Source of the DNA: Lachnospiraceae bacterium AB2028
GTDB lineage: Bacteria > Bacillota > Clostridia > Lachnospirales > Lachnospiraceae
Direction: 5' to 3'
DNA: 64,000 nt
Assembly: GCA_000621425.1 (NCBI GenBank)
Contig: JHYJ01000003.1
Span: forward strand, 98,913 to 162,912
Positions 25,505 through 34,508 of the stretch are shown here, one piece after another. A program made the position numbers and the translations under genes. The notes under the pieces are model-generated. The model saw only the letters and a program-made list of their open reading frames with translations. It had not been told where the DNA came from and did not search any database. Position 1 is the stretch's first letter. Each line of letters starts with the position of its first letter.

Positions 25505-27108
25505 TCAATGGTTGTGTTTGCATCTATTCCATAGAAATCGAAAGGAATATTCTCTGCAAATCCTGTTACTCCCGGACGAAGAACTGTTGTACTATTGAAT
25601 AATCCTACATAACCGAATGCATTGTCGTCAATAGCAATCTGAACTATCTCGTTTGCAAGGTCTGCTCTCTTTGCAGAATCTGTCTCAAACTTGAGCTCTC
25701 CGATAAGCTCCTCACAGTGAGCATCTTCAAATCCGCCACAGTTAAGGAATGCGCCATCCATAAGAGTTGACTCAATGAAGTAAAGGGGATCACCACCCTT
25801 ATCTGCGATCATGCAGTAAAGTGCAAGGTCGAAGTCTGATGTTGCAAGATATGTTGCATCAGGATCTTCCTCTACACCAAGCTCTGAATCAATACCCACT
25901 TCACGAAGCTGCTCCTGAATAAGAAGAGCTATAGTATCAAGAGATCTTGCTGCATAGTACTTAATGCTGATGCAAAGCTTCTCTCCATCCTTCTCATAAA
26001 TGCCATCATCACCAAGTGTATATCCGTCTGCCTCAAGAACTTCCTTAGCCTTTGCAACATCAACAGCAGGCACAGTTACCTGACCATATGCTGCACTGGG
26101 ATTGAAAGGACCTACGGCTGCGCTTACAGTTCCTGACAGATACTCAGCGATCTTATCCTTATCAACGGTAAGGTTTATTGCTTCTCTTACGGAATCATCA
26201 AGGTTGTTCTCATTTAGGATGTAGAACTGAAGTCTTGCGCCGGGAATGGAAACCACATTGTACTTATCAGGTTCCTGTTCGTAAACGGCAAGTGCTGCGG
26301 ATGAAACACTGTTGTAGCAATCTATCTCCCCACTCTGCATTGCTATAAGCTTGGGATCATCCTCCTGCATATAGTAGAAAACAGCACCTGCCAGCTTTAC
26401 TTCGCCGCCCCAGTAGTTTTCGTTTCTTACTACTTCAACATCACCTTCGGGCTGGAACTTTGATATTACAAAAGGACCTGTACAGATAGGATCATTATCA
26501 AAATCCGTTGTATTATCCAGATCCATCATACCGAACTCAGGACTTGCAAGATCGTTACGAAGTGTAGGATATACATCACCGGTATCAATGGTAAGTGTCT
26601 TATCATCAACAGCTGTCATTTCGAAATCTGCAAGATATGCAAATCTTTCGTTCACTTCTGCAAGTCTCTGAAGGTTTCTTACTACCATGTCTGCCGTAAG
26701 AGGATTGCCATTTGAAAATGCAACGCCATCCTTCAGTGTAATGGTCCATACACTGCCATCGCATGTTGCATCCTCTGCAAGCAGTGGAACAGCGTTCATA
26801 TTTTCATCCATTTTGAAAAGTGCTTCTGAAACGCCATAGATAGATGTGTACCATCCGTAGTACTCCTTGTGTACATCGATGCTGGCATAAGCGAAAGATG
26901 TAGCCGCACGAAGGATCTTATCGGAAGACTCACTGTTTCCTTCGTCGGGCACTGTGGTTTCCTGACCTTCATCACCGGAATTCTCTGCAGCTTCCGTTGC
27001 TTCAGTCTCCTCAGTAACTGTCTCAGTACCGGTACCGGTGGATGTACAAGCCACGGCACTTAAGGCTAAGACAGCCGTCATCATAAGTGTCAATAATCTT
27101 TTTTTCAT
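25501..27108 (-). CDS. ABC importer substrate-binding lipoprotein, nickel/peptide type (SBP_bac_5)
   Basis: A 535-aa extracellular solute-binding protein. It has a lipoprotein signal with a Cys near residue 21 (LALSAVAC), a Thr/Glu-rich linker, then the family 5 fold (WTITLKDGVAFSNGNPLTADMV, YWGGEVKLAGAVFYYM). Ligands of this family are di/oligopeptides, nickel or nickel-chelate complexes; residues alone do not settle it. The short ATPases favour the nickel/metallophore branch. ATG at 27108 has CAGGAG 8 nt upstream. It leads the operon SBP-permease-permease-ATPase-ATPase-methyltransferase-methyltransferase. Confidence 0.88.
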   Translation of the reverse strand: MKKRLLTLMMTAVLALSAVACTSTGTGTETVTEETEATEAAENSGDEGQETTVPDEGNSESSDKILRAATSFAYASIDVHKEYYGWYTSIYGVSEALFKMDENMNAVPLLAEDATCDGSVWTITLKDGVAFSNGNPLTADMVVRNLQRLAEVNERFAYLADFEMTAVDDKTLTIDTGDVYPTLRNDLASPEFGMMDLDNTTDFDNDPICTGPFVISKFQPEGDVEVVRNENYWGGEVKLAGAVFYYMQEDDPKLIAMQSGEIDCYNSVSSAALAVYEQEPDKYNVVSIPGARLQFYILNENNLDDSVREAINLTVDKDKIAEYLSGTVSAAVGPFNPSAAYGQVTVPAVDVAKAKEVLEADGYTLGDDGIYEKDGEKLCISIKYYAARSLDTIALLIQEQLREVGIDSELGVEEDPDATYLATSDFDLALYCMIADKGGDPLYFIESTLMDGAFLNCGGFEDAHCEELIGELKFETDSAKRADLANEIVQIAIDDNAFGYVGLFNSTTVLRPGVTGFAENIPFDFYGIDANTTIE

Positions 27109-27184
27109 AGTTTTATCTCCTGTATAAATTTAATACAGCAAGATTTTATTACATAAAAAAAAGATATTTAAGCCCCCGGGGGGG

Positions 27185-28291
27185 TTATTTTTTTCTGTAA
27201 TATTCCACTATCAGCGGTACCACTCCGTCATAGCCGTTCTCCCCAAGAAGCTTGGCCTGGGTATCCCAGCCAGTGTCTGAAACTGTGGCCGCATTTTCTG
27301 ATAAGGATTCCATGGGATGATCGTCGCTTTCGTAACGCTCATCCGCCTCATCCTGTGCCTGAATAAGGTCCGTCCTGATCTGCGGTATGAACTTCACCTG
27401 AGCTTTATATCTTTCTTCGGCATTTTCCGGATCATAATTATATAAAGCCCCGATATAGGCATCGTTTATGTAAGAGTAAGTATTCATGTATCCGGCATAG
27501 CGCAGCAGTGGATCTTCCGCAGTCGTGCATGCCAGAAACTCAATAAAATTTGCCTCGTTCTCCCTATAGTATCCCTGATGATGTGCTGACTCATGTGCAA
27601 AAAGCGACGGATAGAAAAACTTGGTCACATAACGATTATATGTGATTTCCATGGTAAAGGGATAGGTATAGCCACCGATATTCATCCACTCAAACACATC
27701 AGAACAATATGCCGGTTTCATATTCGGATAATAGCCGGTCAGTCTTTTATATTCCGGCGACAGACGGTGCATGGACTCCGTTATCCGTCCTCGTATTTCC
27801 TTTTCTTCCGGATAGATCAGGCAACCATCTTCATCACGTGCAGCCTCCATTGCGTTTTCGTTTATCTGCTCCACAAAATGATTCCGTATGGACTCAAGTT
27901 CTTCAAGGGTAATATTCTCAGCAGGAGAGATCGCATTTCCCATAACAGAGCTGTGTAAGGGAATGTACCAGTTAAGCATGTATATAAGCATGACTGTAGA
28001 AGCAGTACAAAAGACAATATTCAGATATGTGATGGTAAATTTTTTGAATTTTTGATTTTTTCTAAGAAATAGTAGAAGAATCGAAAGTACTATGGCAATC
28101 AGCAACGCCAATGCCGCAAGGTACATAAAGCATTCGCCCACATTTATTATCAATAGGCTGGTCAGCACGCCCCAAAAATCAGATGTCAGGCCATAAATTG
28201 TATCCGCATAAATATCAGATAAAGGCGTAATAAAAGAAAGCAGAAAAAGGACAAACGATATGGAACATGTTATGATCGCATATTTTTTCAT
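27185..28291 (-). CDS. DUF3810 membrane metalloprotease-like protein
   Basis: A 368-aa protein with three N-terminal TM segments, then a large domain carrying a zinc-protease-like HESAH (233-237) and downstream RENEANF (243-249), which could supply the third ligand. This HExxH...ENEAN pattern is the DUF3810 signature; the family has no proven substrate. The large domain is probably extracellular or membrane-associated. It follows the LtaS-like sulfatase by 12 nt and closes an operon with that gene and a HAD phosphatase, suggesting a role in envelope processing. The downstream CCCCCGGGGG palindrome lacks a loop and is not a convincing terminator. Confidence 0.82.
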   Translation of the reverse strand: MKKYAIITCSISFVLFLLSFITPLSDIYADTIYGLTSDFWGVLTSLLIINVGECFMYLAALALLIAIVLSILLLFLRKNQKFKKFTITYLNIVFCTASTVMLIYMLNWYIPLHSSVMGNAISPAENITLEELESIRNHFVEQINENAMEAARDEDGCLIYPEEKEIRGRITESMHRLSPEYKRLTGYYPNMKPAYCSDVFEWMNIGGYTYPFTMEITYNRYVTKFFYPSLFAHESAHHQGYYRENEANFIEFLACTTAEDPLLRYAGYMNTYSYINDAYIGALYNYDPENAEERYKAQVKFIPQIRTDLIQAQDEADERYESDDHPMESLSENAATVSDTGWDTQAKLLGENGYDGVVPLIVEYYRKK

Positions 28292-28303
28292 AATATAAGC
28301 AAG

Positions 28304-30766
28304 CTACTGCGTTGCCGTTTCATCCGTTTCCGGCAGCGTGCCGGTATCCTGCTGTGCAGGCACTTCTGTATCCGTAGTTTCTGCAGTATCCGCAGCTTGA
28401 GCCTCAGCCTGTGCTGCAGCTTCTGCTACTTGGGCTGCTTCAATCGCCATCGCTTCAGCCGCCGCTGCCTCGGCAGCTTCCGCTTCTTTTCTCAGCCTTG
28501 CGGCCTCCGCAGCTTCTGCATCCCTAGCATTCTGCGCCGCATCAGCCGCCATGGCCTCTGATGCCCTTTTCTTTTCAGCGGCAATCTCATCATCTGTTAA
28601 CAGTCCCGCATCTTTCCATGCCGTAAGATAAAAGTTATACTCGATCATATTCACGCCGGCACGATAATCTGAATCGTTGAGCGTAAGGTAATTCTCTAAA
28701 TATGCTTCCAGGTCTTCCTCATTATACGCAGTAGTATCAATCTTCCATACAGTTTCGTTCTTTGCCGAGTTGTACTCTACCGTATCATTAAGAAAACTTT
28801 TGTTGTAAAGCAATGCTGTATGCATGCTGTCTGTTGAGAACACATCCGTTCCCATAAGAAGCCTTGAATCAAAAGGAATATTGAAAAGATTCAGCATAGT
28901 GGGAACTATGTCTACATTGCAGCAGTACTCTTCATTATGTATAGGTGTCTCTATCGCAGAATTATAAATGATGCATGTGGAATGGAACTGGTCAAGATCG
29001 TTTACAGGCTCACCGCAAAGACTCTCCCTTCCCGACGCTGAAAGATAATAGGGATAATGGTCACCTGTAAGTACTATAACTGTCTTATCGAGCTTGCCTT
29101 CTTCCTCAAGTCGTTCTTCCAGATATGCCATGGCCTTATCAAGCTCCAGATTGCAGGAAAGATAATACAGTGCCTCACTGTTGTAATTCGCAGCATCATC
29201 ACCTAAAAGAGTCTTGACCTCACTTAAGTTCTTCTTTGCCATGTAGTTGGATTCCGAATACGGACCGTGTCCGCTAAAGGTCATATAATATGCGAAGAAT
29301 CTGTCATTCCCCACATAATCATCTATCGACTGCTCCATCATCTCAAGGTCACTGGAAGGCCAGCATGATGTAAATTTCATCTGCCCCATGAACTTGCAGT
29401 TTTCAAAACCTATATTCGGCCAGGAAAGATTTCTTCTATAGTATGTTCCGTAATAATTATGGAATGCATAGGTGGGAACATTATCCGACAAAAAGAAATC
29501 CCCTATGCCATAGGGCATGAATTTCCCTGAAGACTGGGGGAAACTTCCCACATCAGTACCCTGTTTCGCATGCCTTGAAACATCCGGCCAAAGTGATGTG
29601 GTGAAAGCGAATTCACCATTCGTCGTTGTATTAAGGAAAGAATTGTAAAAGTTATCAAGAACGATACCGTTATTCGCCATTTTATACAGAGTCGGCGTGA
29701 CCCGCTCATCACATGCATATGTCCAGAAACTCTCTGCGCAAATGTAGATCAGATTATAGTCCTCAAAAAATCCGGTATACTCATTCTGGTAACTGGGTTC
29801 CCTCTCTGCAAGGTAGGTATACATTTTTTTAGAAGACTCGTCAGTCGCATTCTCTGCCATTGCCTGGAAATCAAAAGCAGGATCGATCCATGGTTCATAC
29901 ACCACCGGCTCCTCAATCACTTCTGCTTTTTCTTCCGAAACTGTACTTGTGGTATAAGCAGACTCTTTCGGCTCCACAACATTTTCCTGGGCAGGCTCCT
30001 GTGCCACAAGCTCAAGGCTGCTCCTGTCTACGCTTGCCAGCTCTTCCTCTGCCTCCGCTGTCCCGATTCCCAGATAATAGGCACCCGATTCCACAACAAA
30101 GGTAGCCATAGCGCCAAGGTATCTTGCTGTCGTATCCGTATCGGCTGCACTGTTTTTAAGCGCATAGTATGCCGACTGCCTGCCGGTTCCCTGAAACTTC
30201 AGTGTGCCGATTCCACAGAACCACAATATTATGGTAAAAACTAATGCCAGCAAATGCAGGTATAAAGGATAACTGGGATATTTAATCTTTTTTATAAATG
30301 CCAAAACCGTGCTGATAACAACCGGCAGCATCAGTACAAAGAGAAGAACTGCCACAGCAATAAATGTTCCCTCCATCGCCCAAAGGAAATTTCCTACGGC
30401 ATCGCCGCCCATTTCCATCATTGTCACGGAAAACAGGGAACCGAATGTTTTGAAATAAAAGAACTGTATGCAGTAATAGCCCCCGATTATAAATAACAGT
30501 ATCGGCAGAGTGATGCGATTTCCCTTGTCTTTGAAAAAACCGGCAAATGCTGTAAAAAGCATTGCCTCAGCAGGAACAAAAGCCAGAAAAGCAAGATTCA
30601 TTTTTGTTATCTGTCCGGAAATCTGATAGCGAAGAAAAAGTTCTGAAAAAATTATGACTGCTGCAAAGATAATAAAATACACAGCCATTGGCTTTAAATC
30701 CAGTGCAATCTTTTTTAGATCTATTTTTTTTGTTTTCTTATCTTCCTTTATTTCCGTGCTACTCAT
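28304..30766 (-). CDS. LtaS-like membrane sulfatase/phosphoglycerol transferase with Ala/Glu-rich tail
   Basis: An 820-aa protein with a Lys-rich N terminus, about five TM segments, an extracellular linker, a sulfatase/LTA-synthase domain and a long C-terminal tail. Metal and active-site stretches are YICAESFWTY (metal-binding Glu), NTTTNGEF (candidate Thr nucleophile in the place of the LtaS TSDSEF motif) and LTGDHYPYYL (metal Asp-His). It would transfer or hydrolyse glycerol-phosphate groups at the cell surface. The last ~85 residues are a low-complexity, probably coiled-coil run of Ala/Glu/Gln, then a Thr/Asp/Glu-rich end. That tail is not part of the standard LtaS architecture. Gene order with HAD and DUF3810 suggests an envelope-polymer operon. 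Confidence 0.82.
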   Translation of the reverse strand: MSSTEIKEDKKTKKIDLKKIALDLKPMAVYFIIFAAVIIFSELFLRYQISGQITKMNLAFLAFVPAEAMLFTAFAGFFKDKGNRITLPILLFIIGGYYCIQFFYFKTFGSLFSVTMMEMGGDAVGNFLWAMEGTFIAVAVLLFVLMLPVVISTVLAFIKKIKYPSYPLYLHLLALVFTIILWFCGIGTLKFQGTGRQSAYYALKNSAADTDTTARYLGAMATFVVESGAYYLGIGTAEAEEELASVDRSSLELVAQEPAQENVVEPKESAYTTSTVSEEKAEVIEEPVVYEPWIDPAFDFQAMAENATDESSKKMYTYLAEREPSYQNEYTGFFEDYNLIYICAESFWTYACDERVTPTLYKMANNGIVLDNFYNSFLNTTTNGEFAFTTSLWPDVSRHAKQGTDVGSFPQSSGKFMPYGIGDFFLSDNVPTYAFHNYYGTYYRRNLSWPNIGFENCKFMGQMKFTSCWPSSDLEMMEQSIDDYVGNDRFFAYYMTFSGHGPYSESNYMAKKNLSEVKTLLGDDAANYNSEALYYLSCNLELDKAMAYLEERLEEEGKLDKTVIVLTGDHYPYYLSASGRESLCGEPVNDLDQFHSTCIIYNSAIETPIHNEEYCCNVDIVPTMLNLFNIPFDSRLLMGTDVFSTDSMHTALLYNKSFLNDTVEYNSAKNETVWKIDTTAYNEEDLEAYLENYLTLNDSDYRAGVNMIEYNFYLTAWKDAGLLTDDEIAAEKKRASEAMAADAAQNARDAEAAEAARLRKEAEAAEAAAAEAMAIEAAQVAEAAAQAEAQAADTAETTDTEVPAQQDTGTLPETDETATQ

Positions 30767-30793
30767 AATCTGTTTAAACCTATGATCAATACT

Positions 30794-31438
30794 TTAAAAA
30801 TTTTTCACTGCTTCCGGGATATCGACAGCCTTCTCTACTATAAGCTCTGCTCCGAATTTTTCAAGTTCTTCTTTTGAGCCGTATCCATAGAGTACTCCTA
30901 TGCTGTGTATTCCAACATCATTTGCACCGTTTATGTCGAAGCAACGATCACCAATCATTACCGCTTCTGATTTTTCTATACCATTGCTTTCCATTGCTGA
31001 CCTGATAAGTTTTGCCTTATCCGACGAATGGTCATCTTCCGTAGGTCCCACCAAGCCATCCATGTACGGCATTATTTCAAAATGATCCAGAACTCTCTGT
31101 GCCATGTGCTGCGGCTTGGATGTTACAACAAACTGCCTGTAACCTGCTTTTTTAAGCGCATCTAAAGTCTCCGGAATACCTTCATAAACCTGAGCATCAA
31201 ATATTCCTTTCGACTCATACAGACTGCGATAATACTCTATCGCCTTTTCCGCATCTTCTTCCGACATATGAGCCGTATTTGTAAATGAATCAAAAAGTGA
31301 AGGCCCAATAAATTTGCGGACTTCACTCTCAGGCAGCTCCACTCCCATCTTGTCCAGTGCGTATCTAACGGACGACAGCACTCCGCCGCCTGACTCCATA
31401 ATTGTTCCGTCCAGATCCCAGAATATGTATTTTATCAT
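30794..31438 (-). CDS. HAD-superfamily phosphatase (phosphoglycolate-phosphatase-like)
   Basis: A 214-aa cytoplasmic HAD hydrolase of the Gph type. It has motif I DLDGT (nucleophile D8, acid/base D10), motif II VTSKP, a motif III lysine, and motif IV MIGDRCFDINGA. The cap domain is the small helical type. The substrate is a phosphomonoester, not assignable from sequence. ATG at 31438 has GGGAGG 5 nt upstream; the frame extends further upstream without a site. It lies 27 nt before the LtaS-like gene, so the three genes 31438-27185 probably share a transcript. Confidence 0.85.
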   Translation of the reverse strand: MIKYIFWDLDGTIMESGGGVLSSVRYALDKMGVELPESEVRKFIGPSLFDSFTNTAHMSEEDAEKAIEYYRSLYESKGIFDAQVYEGIPETLDALKKAGYRQFVVTSKPQHMAQRVLDHFEIMPYMDGLVGPTEDDHSSDKAKLIRSAMESNGIEKSEAVMIGDRCFDINGANDVGIHSIGVLYGYGSKEELEKFGAELIVEKAVDIPEAVKNF

Positions 31439-31527
31439 ATAGCCTCCCTTTGTCTTGACTTTTCTCTGACGTTTTTCAGATACAATATATAATGAGTTGT
31501 ACATTTAGCACACACTTCTCGTGCTTA

Positions 31528-31533
31528 TGTCAA
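31528..31533 (-). promoter_or_regulatory. -35 element for HAD-sulfatase operon
   Basis: A perfect TTGACA on the minus strand about 90 nt upstream of the HAD start. The matching -10 is weak (a TGCTAA at 17 bp, or CTAAAT slightly further), so only the -35 is clear. Confidence 0.4.
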
Positions 31534-31635
31534 CCAATTTTGACCATCAGGCATTGATTAAGCGCCAAATCACTGCACGATTTTTCCATTGTATCACAAT
31601 TACCTATACTTTTGATGGTTGATATTCGGGAATTA

Positions 31636-31644
31636 TGTTATAAT
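31636..31644 (+). promoter_or_regulatory. extended -10 promoter for GH5 gene
   Basis: TGTTATAAT (extended -10, TATAAT at 31639-31644), about 86 nt upstream of the GH5 ATG. TTGATA lies upstream but only 14 bp away. Confidence 0.55.
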
Positions 31645-31729
31645 GTCGTGAGTGCGAATACATACGATATTCACACCATTGATATTGCTGAAATATTTAT
31701 GACATCAATTTTTAAAGGGCGGTTACCAT

Positions 31730-32719
31730 ATGAGCGAGAACACAACATCACAGGCAGGCAAGATTTCCATCTCAACAAATCGAAACGGAAATCCTACACC
31801 TTTCGGAATACACGGCAAGCTTCATGTCGAAGGAATGTATCTCACTGATGAACACGGTGAAAAGACAAGACTCACAGGAGTGAGCACACATAATCTTTCC
31901 TGCTATCCTGAATATATCAGCTTAAAAACAATGACATATCTTGTTGATGCGTGGGGAATCTCCATTTTTAGGCTCGCTATGTATGGTGCAAGAGCCGATG
32001 AGAAGGACGGCTATGCTGACGGAAGCGACAGCCATCGACAGGACCTTGAAGAAATGGTACTGACAGCTGTAAGAGATGCTGCGTCCCTTGGAATATACGT
32101 AATGTTGGACTGGCATGTTCTGCTGGAGTGTGATCCGAATGTGCATACCGACGCTGCGATCTCTTTCTTCAAAAAAATGTGTCCACTGTTAAAGGCTTAT
32201 GACAATGTGATCTATGAGATCTGCAACGAGCCTAACGGCGATGCGGTAACCTGGCCCCTTATCTGCAATTATGCCAATAAAGTTATACCTGAGATCCGTG
32301 CGATAATACCGGACAGCGTCATAATAGTAGGTACTCCCTGCTGGAGTCAGGAGGTAGATAAGCCTGCAGCAGATCCTCTACCCTATGGAAATTTAATGTA
32401 CACTCTCCACTTTTATGCAGACAGCCACAGGGATAATTTAAGAAATGTAGCAATCGCTGCCCTGGAAAAGAATCTTCCCATCTTCGTAACCGAATGCGGA
32501 TTCTGTAATGCTGCCGGTGACGGTGACATAAACAGAGAAGAGACTGCGCAATGGATGGAGCTCCTGAAAAAATACAACATCAGCTGGATTGGATGGAATC
32601 TTTCCAATAAAGATGAAACCTCAGCTTTCATAAAGCCCGACTGCGACAAGCTTAATGGCTGGACAAATGATGAGCTCCGCGAACACGGACTGTTGGTGAA
32701 AGAATATATACTTAAATAA
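31730..32719 (+). CDS. GH5-family endoglucanase (no signal peptide)
   Basis: A 329-aa single-domain glycoside hydrolase family 5 barrel, closest in look to bacterial subfamily 2 cellulases. Conserved residues include THNLSCYP near the first strand, MLDWHVL, the acid/base E167 in EICNEPNG, H227 in YTLHFYA, the nucleophile E255 in FVTECGF, and the last-strand Trp in SWIGWNLSNKD. It would cleave beta-1,4-glucan chains. There is no signal peptide, TM segment or carbohydrate-binding module, so it is probably cytosolic and acts on imported oligosaccharides, unlike typical secreted cellulases. It stands alone on the plus strand with its own promoter and ends at a bidirectional terminator. Confidence 0.9.
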   Translation: MSENTTSQAGKISISTNRNGNPTPFGIHGKLHVEGMYLTDEHGEKTRLTGVSTHNLSCYPEYISLKTMTYLVDAWGISIFRLAMYGARADEKDGYADGSDSHRQDLEEMVLTAVRDAASLGIYVMLDWHVLLECDPNVHTDAAISFFKKMCPLLKAYDNVIYEICNEPNGDAVTWPLICNYANKVIPEIRAIIPDSVIIVGTPCWSQEVDKPAADPLPYGNLMYTLHFYADSHRDNLRNVAIAALEKNLPIFVTECGFCNAAGDGDINREETAQWMELLKKYNISWIGWNLSNKDETSAFIKPDCDKLNGWTNDELREHGLLVKEYILK

Positions 32720-32723
32720 ATTT

Positions 32724-32750
32724 AAAAAAGTGCCTACAGGCACTTTTTTA
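32724..32750. terminator. bidirectional terminator between GH5 and M48 genes
   Basis: AAAAAAGTGCCT and AGGCACTTTTTT form a strong hairpin with A and T tracts on both sides, between convergent genes. It would stop transcription from either strand. Confidence 0.9.
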
Positions 32751-32764
32751 TTGCAATTTTGTTT

Positions 32765-33985
32765 TTATGAAGAATGATTTCTGATCGCATCTATTCGCTG
32801 GCTAAGTGTTGGATGCGAATACTCCAGCTTTACGATTATTGGTGACGGTGACAGATTCGCATAGTTTTCTTTAGCCAGTGATTTCAGTGATGTGATCAAC
32901 TGCTCGCCGTAACCTTCCTTTACGGCATGAGCATCTGCAGCATACTCTGCCCTTCTGGAGAAATAATTTGTAATCAGTGCAGCAAGCGGTGAAACAAGAG
33001 GAAACTCCAAGCCAATAATCATCAAAAGTGCAAATCCATAATTAATTCCAGCAAATCCAAAATCTGTGAAGATCTCTACAGTATGAAGTGTGAACCACGC
33101 AAAAACAGCAAGCATAGCCATCTGGAAGAATGTAAGTATGTGATTCTTTAAAGTATCTCCATGCAGACCGTGTCCCAGCTCATGTGCAAACACAGCACAG
33201 ATTTCATCCGGTGTCAGGGTTTCAATAAGAGTATCATAAAGAACTATCGTTTTCATTTTTCCAAACCCGGAAAAATAAGCATTGGACTTTGTTGTCCTTC
33301 GAGATGCATCCATGACATTTATTTCACGAACCTTGTAACCGTTTTTCTCTAATAGTGCAGTAAGCTTATCACGCAGCTCACCATCCTCCAGCGGAGTGAA
33401 CTTATTAAATATCCTACTTAAGAACGGATACAAAAAAGCTATTAAAAGCACGAGCGCCGTCATAATGACAGCAAATGCAGGAATAAGCCAGTCACCAAAC
33501 AGTCTGTGCAGCGCAAATAGGAGACATCCGATTCCGGTAATTATGAATAACGATATGATAAATGTCTTTACCTGATCCGCCCAAAATGTCTTGGCAGTTG
33601 TTTTGTTAAAACCGTACTTTTCCTCGATCACCATAGTGTCATACCATGAAAACGGTATATCGATCAAGGATGCAAGTGAAGAAACCAGTATCACAGAAAA
33701 AGTCTGCCAGAACATGCCATCCGGAAATAAATTTGCGAAAACTGCATAAACATTAAATACCAGAAGGAGAACTGATACAAACATAGAAACGGAAAAAGAT
33801 ATCATGCCGAAACGGTTAGTTTCCGCATGGTATTCCCGCCACTTTAAGTATGTCTCTTTATCATAGACATCCGATACATTTTCAGGTATCGGATTCTTTT
33901 CTGACAGAAGGCTGAGAACAGAGATCATCATCCTGTATAAATAAATGACGATCATCAATATAACTGCGATCCATTTATAGTTCAT
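32765..33985 (-). CDS. M48 (Ste24/HtpX-like) membrane zinc metalloprotease
   Basis: A 406-aa CAAX-protease-type M48 enzyme with about six TM segments and the zinc motif HELGH (268-272); the third ligand Glu is in SRRAEYAADAHAV. Signature stretches for the Ste24 branch are IDIPFSWYDTMVIEEKYGFN and NAYFSGFGKMKTIVLYDTL. In bacteria these proteases cut membrane proteins or short peptides in quality control. ATG at 33985 has AAGGAG 6 nt upstream. It is the last gene before the shared terminator; upstream lies the SUKH gene with a 21-nt gap. Confidence 0.92.
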   Translation of the reverse strand: MNYKWIAVILMIVIYLYRMMISVLSLLSEKNPIPENVSDVYDKETYLKWREYHAETNRFGMISFSVSMFVSVLLLVFNVYAVFANLFPDGMFWQTFSVILVSSLASLIDIPFSWYDTMVIEEKYGFNKTTAKTFWADQVKTFIISLFIITGIGCLLFALHRLFGDWLIPAFAVIMTALVLLIAFLYPFLSRIFNKFTPLEDGELRDKLTALLEKNGYKVREINVMDASRRTTKSNAYFSGFGKMKTIVLYDTLIETLTPDEICAVFAHELGHGLHGDTLKNHILTFFQMAMLAVFAWFTLHTVEIFTDFGFAGINYGFALLMIIGLEFPLVSPLAALITNYFSRRAEYAADAHAVKEGYGEQLITSLKSLAKENYANLSPSPIIVKLEYSHPTLSQRIDAIRNHSS

Positions 33986-34006
33986 GGGAACTCCTTAACA
34001 GATACT

Positions 34007-34489
34007 CTATAAAACTATTTCCCCGCTCATTACCCTTCTTAAAAAAACATCATAGTTATCAGCCACTACAGTAGTTTCTTCAAATTCAGGTTCAAAGCCA
34101 TTTATTATCTTTCCACCGTTCCCTGTATCAACGGCATAATATGAATAGCCATCCCTGACAGAAATAATAATTGGAAGCTTATCCCTCCACCACTCTTCAA
34201 TTTCACTCTGCCAATCTTCGTCTCCCTGTGCAGCCTCTAAACTCATCTCTTCAAATTCATTCCATTTAAAATCATACTCCGACTCTGTGGCATAATCCCT
34301 GCTGCATAAAATCATTACTGTGTTATCTGCTGATGCAATGCTCCTGTTATTCTCAATCAACTCAACAAATCCAGTCGGAAGATCAGAATAATTCTTTAAA
34401 ATCTCATTTGTTGAAACATTATCACGCTTTTCGTTTTTATCAACAATCCAGCCATTCTGTTCCAGGAATGCTATAAACTTATCAATCAT
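34007..34489 (-). CDS. SMI1/KNR4 (SUKH)-like protein
   Basis: A 160-aa acidic soluble protein. NYSDLPTGFVELIENNRSI near the N terminus and the later strand-rich part (LPIIISVRDGYSYYAVDTGNGGKII) match the SUKH/SMI1-KNR4 fold pattern. Many SUKH proteins are immunity proteins against polymorphic toxins; others are housekeeping. No toxin is encoded in the window, so the role is open. ATG at 34489 has GAGGAG 6 nt upstream. It starts a run of small proteins with the same tendency (see 36741). Confidence 0.6.
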   Translation of the reverse strand: MIDKFIAFLEQNGWIVDKNEKRDNVSTNEILKNYSDLPTGFVELIENNRSIASADNTVMILCSRDYATESEYDFKWNEFEEMSLEAAQGDEDWQSEIEEWWRDKLPIIISVRDGYSYYAVDTGNGGKIINGFEPEFEETTVVADNYDVFLRRVMSGEIVL

Positions 34490-34508
34490 TTTTCTCTCCT
34501 CATATTGG

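Noticed and set aside
27171-27184. C5G5 palindrome as terminator of DUF3810 gene
   Set aside because: Perfect palindrome without a loop and a T run that is spaced away; a stable intrinsic terminator hairpin cannot be drawn with confidence.
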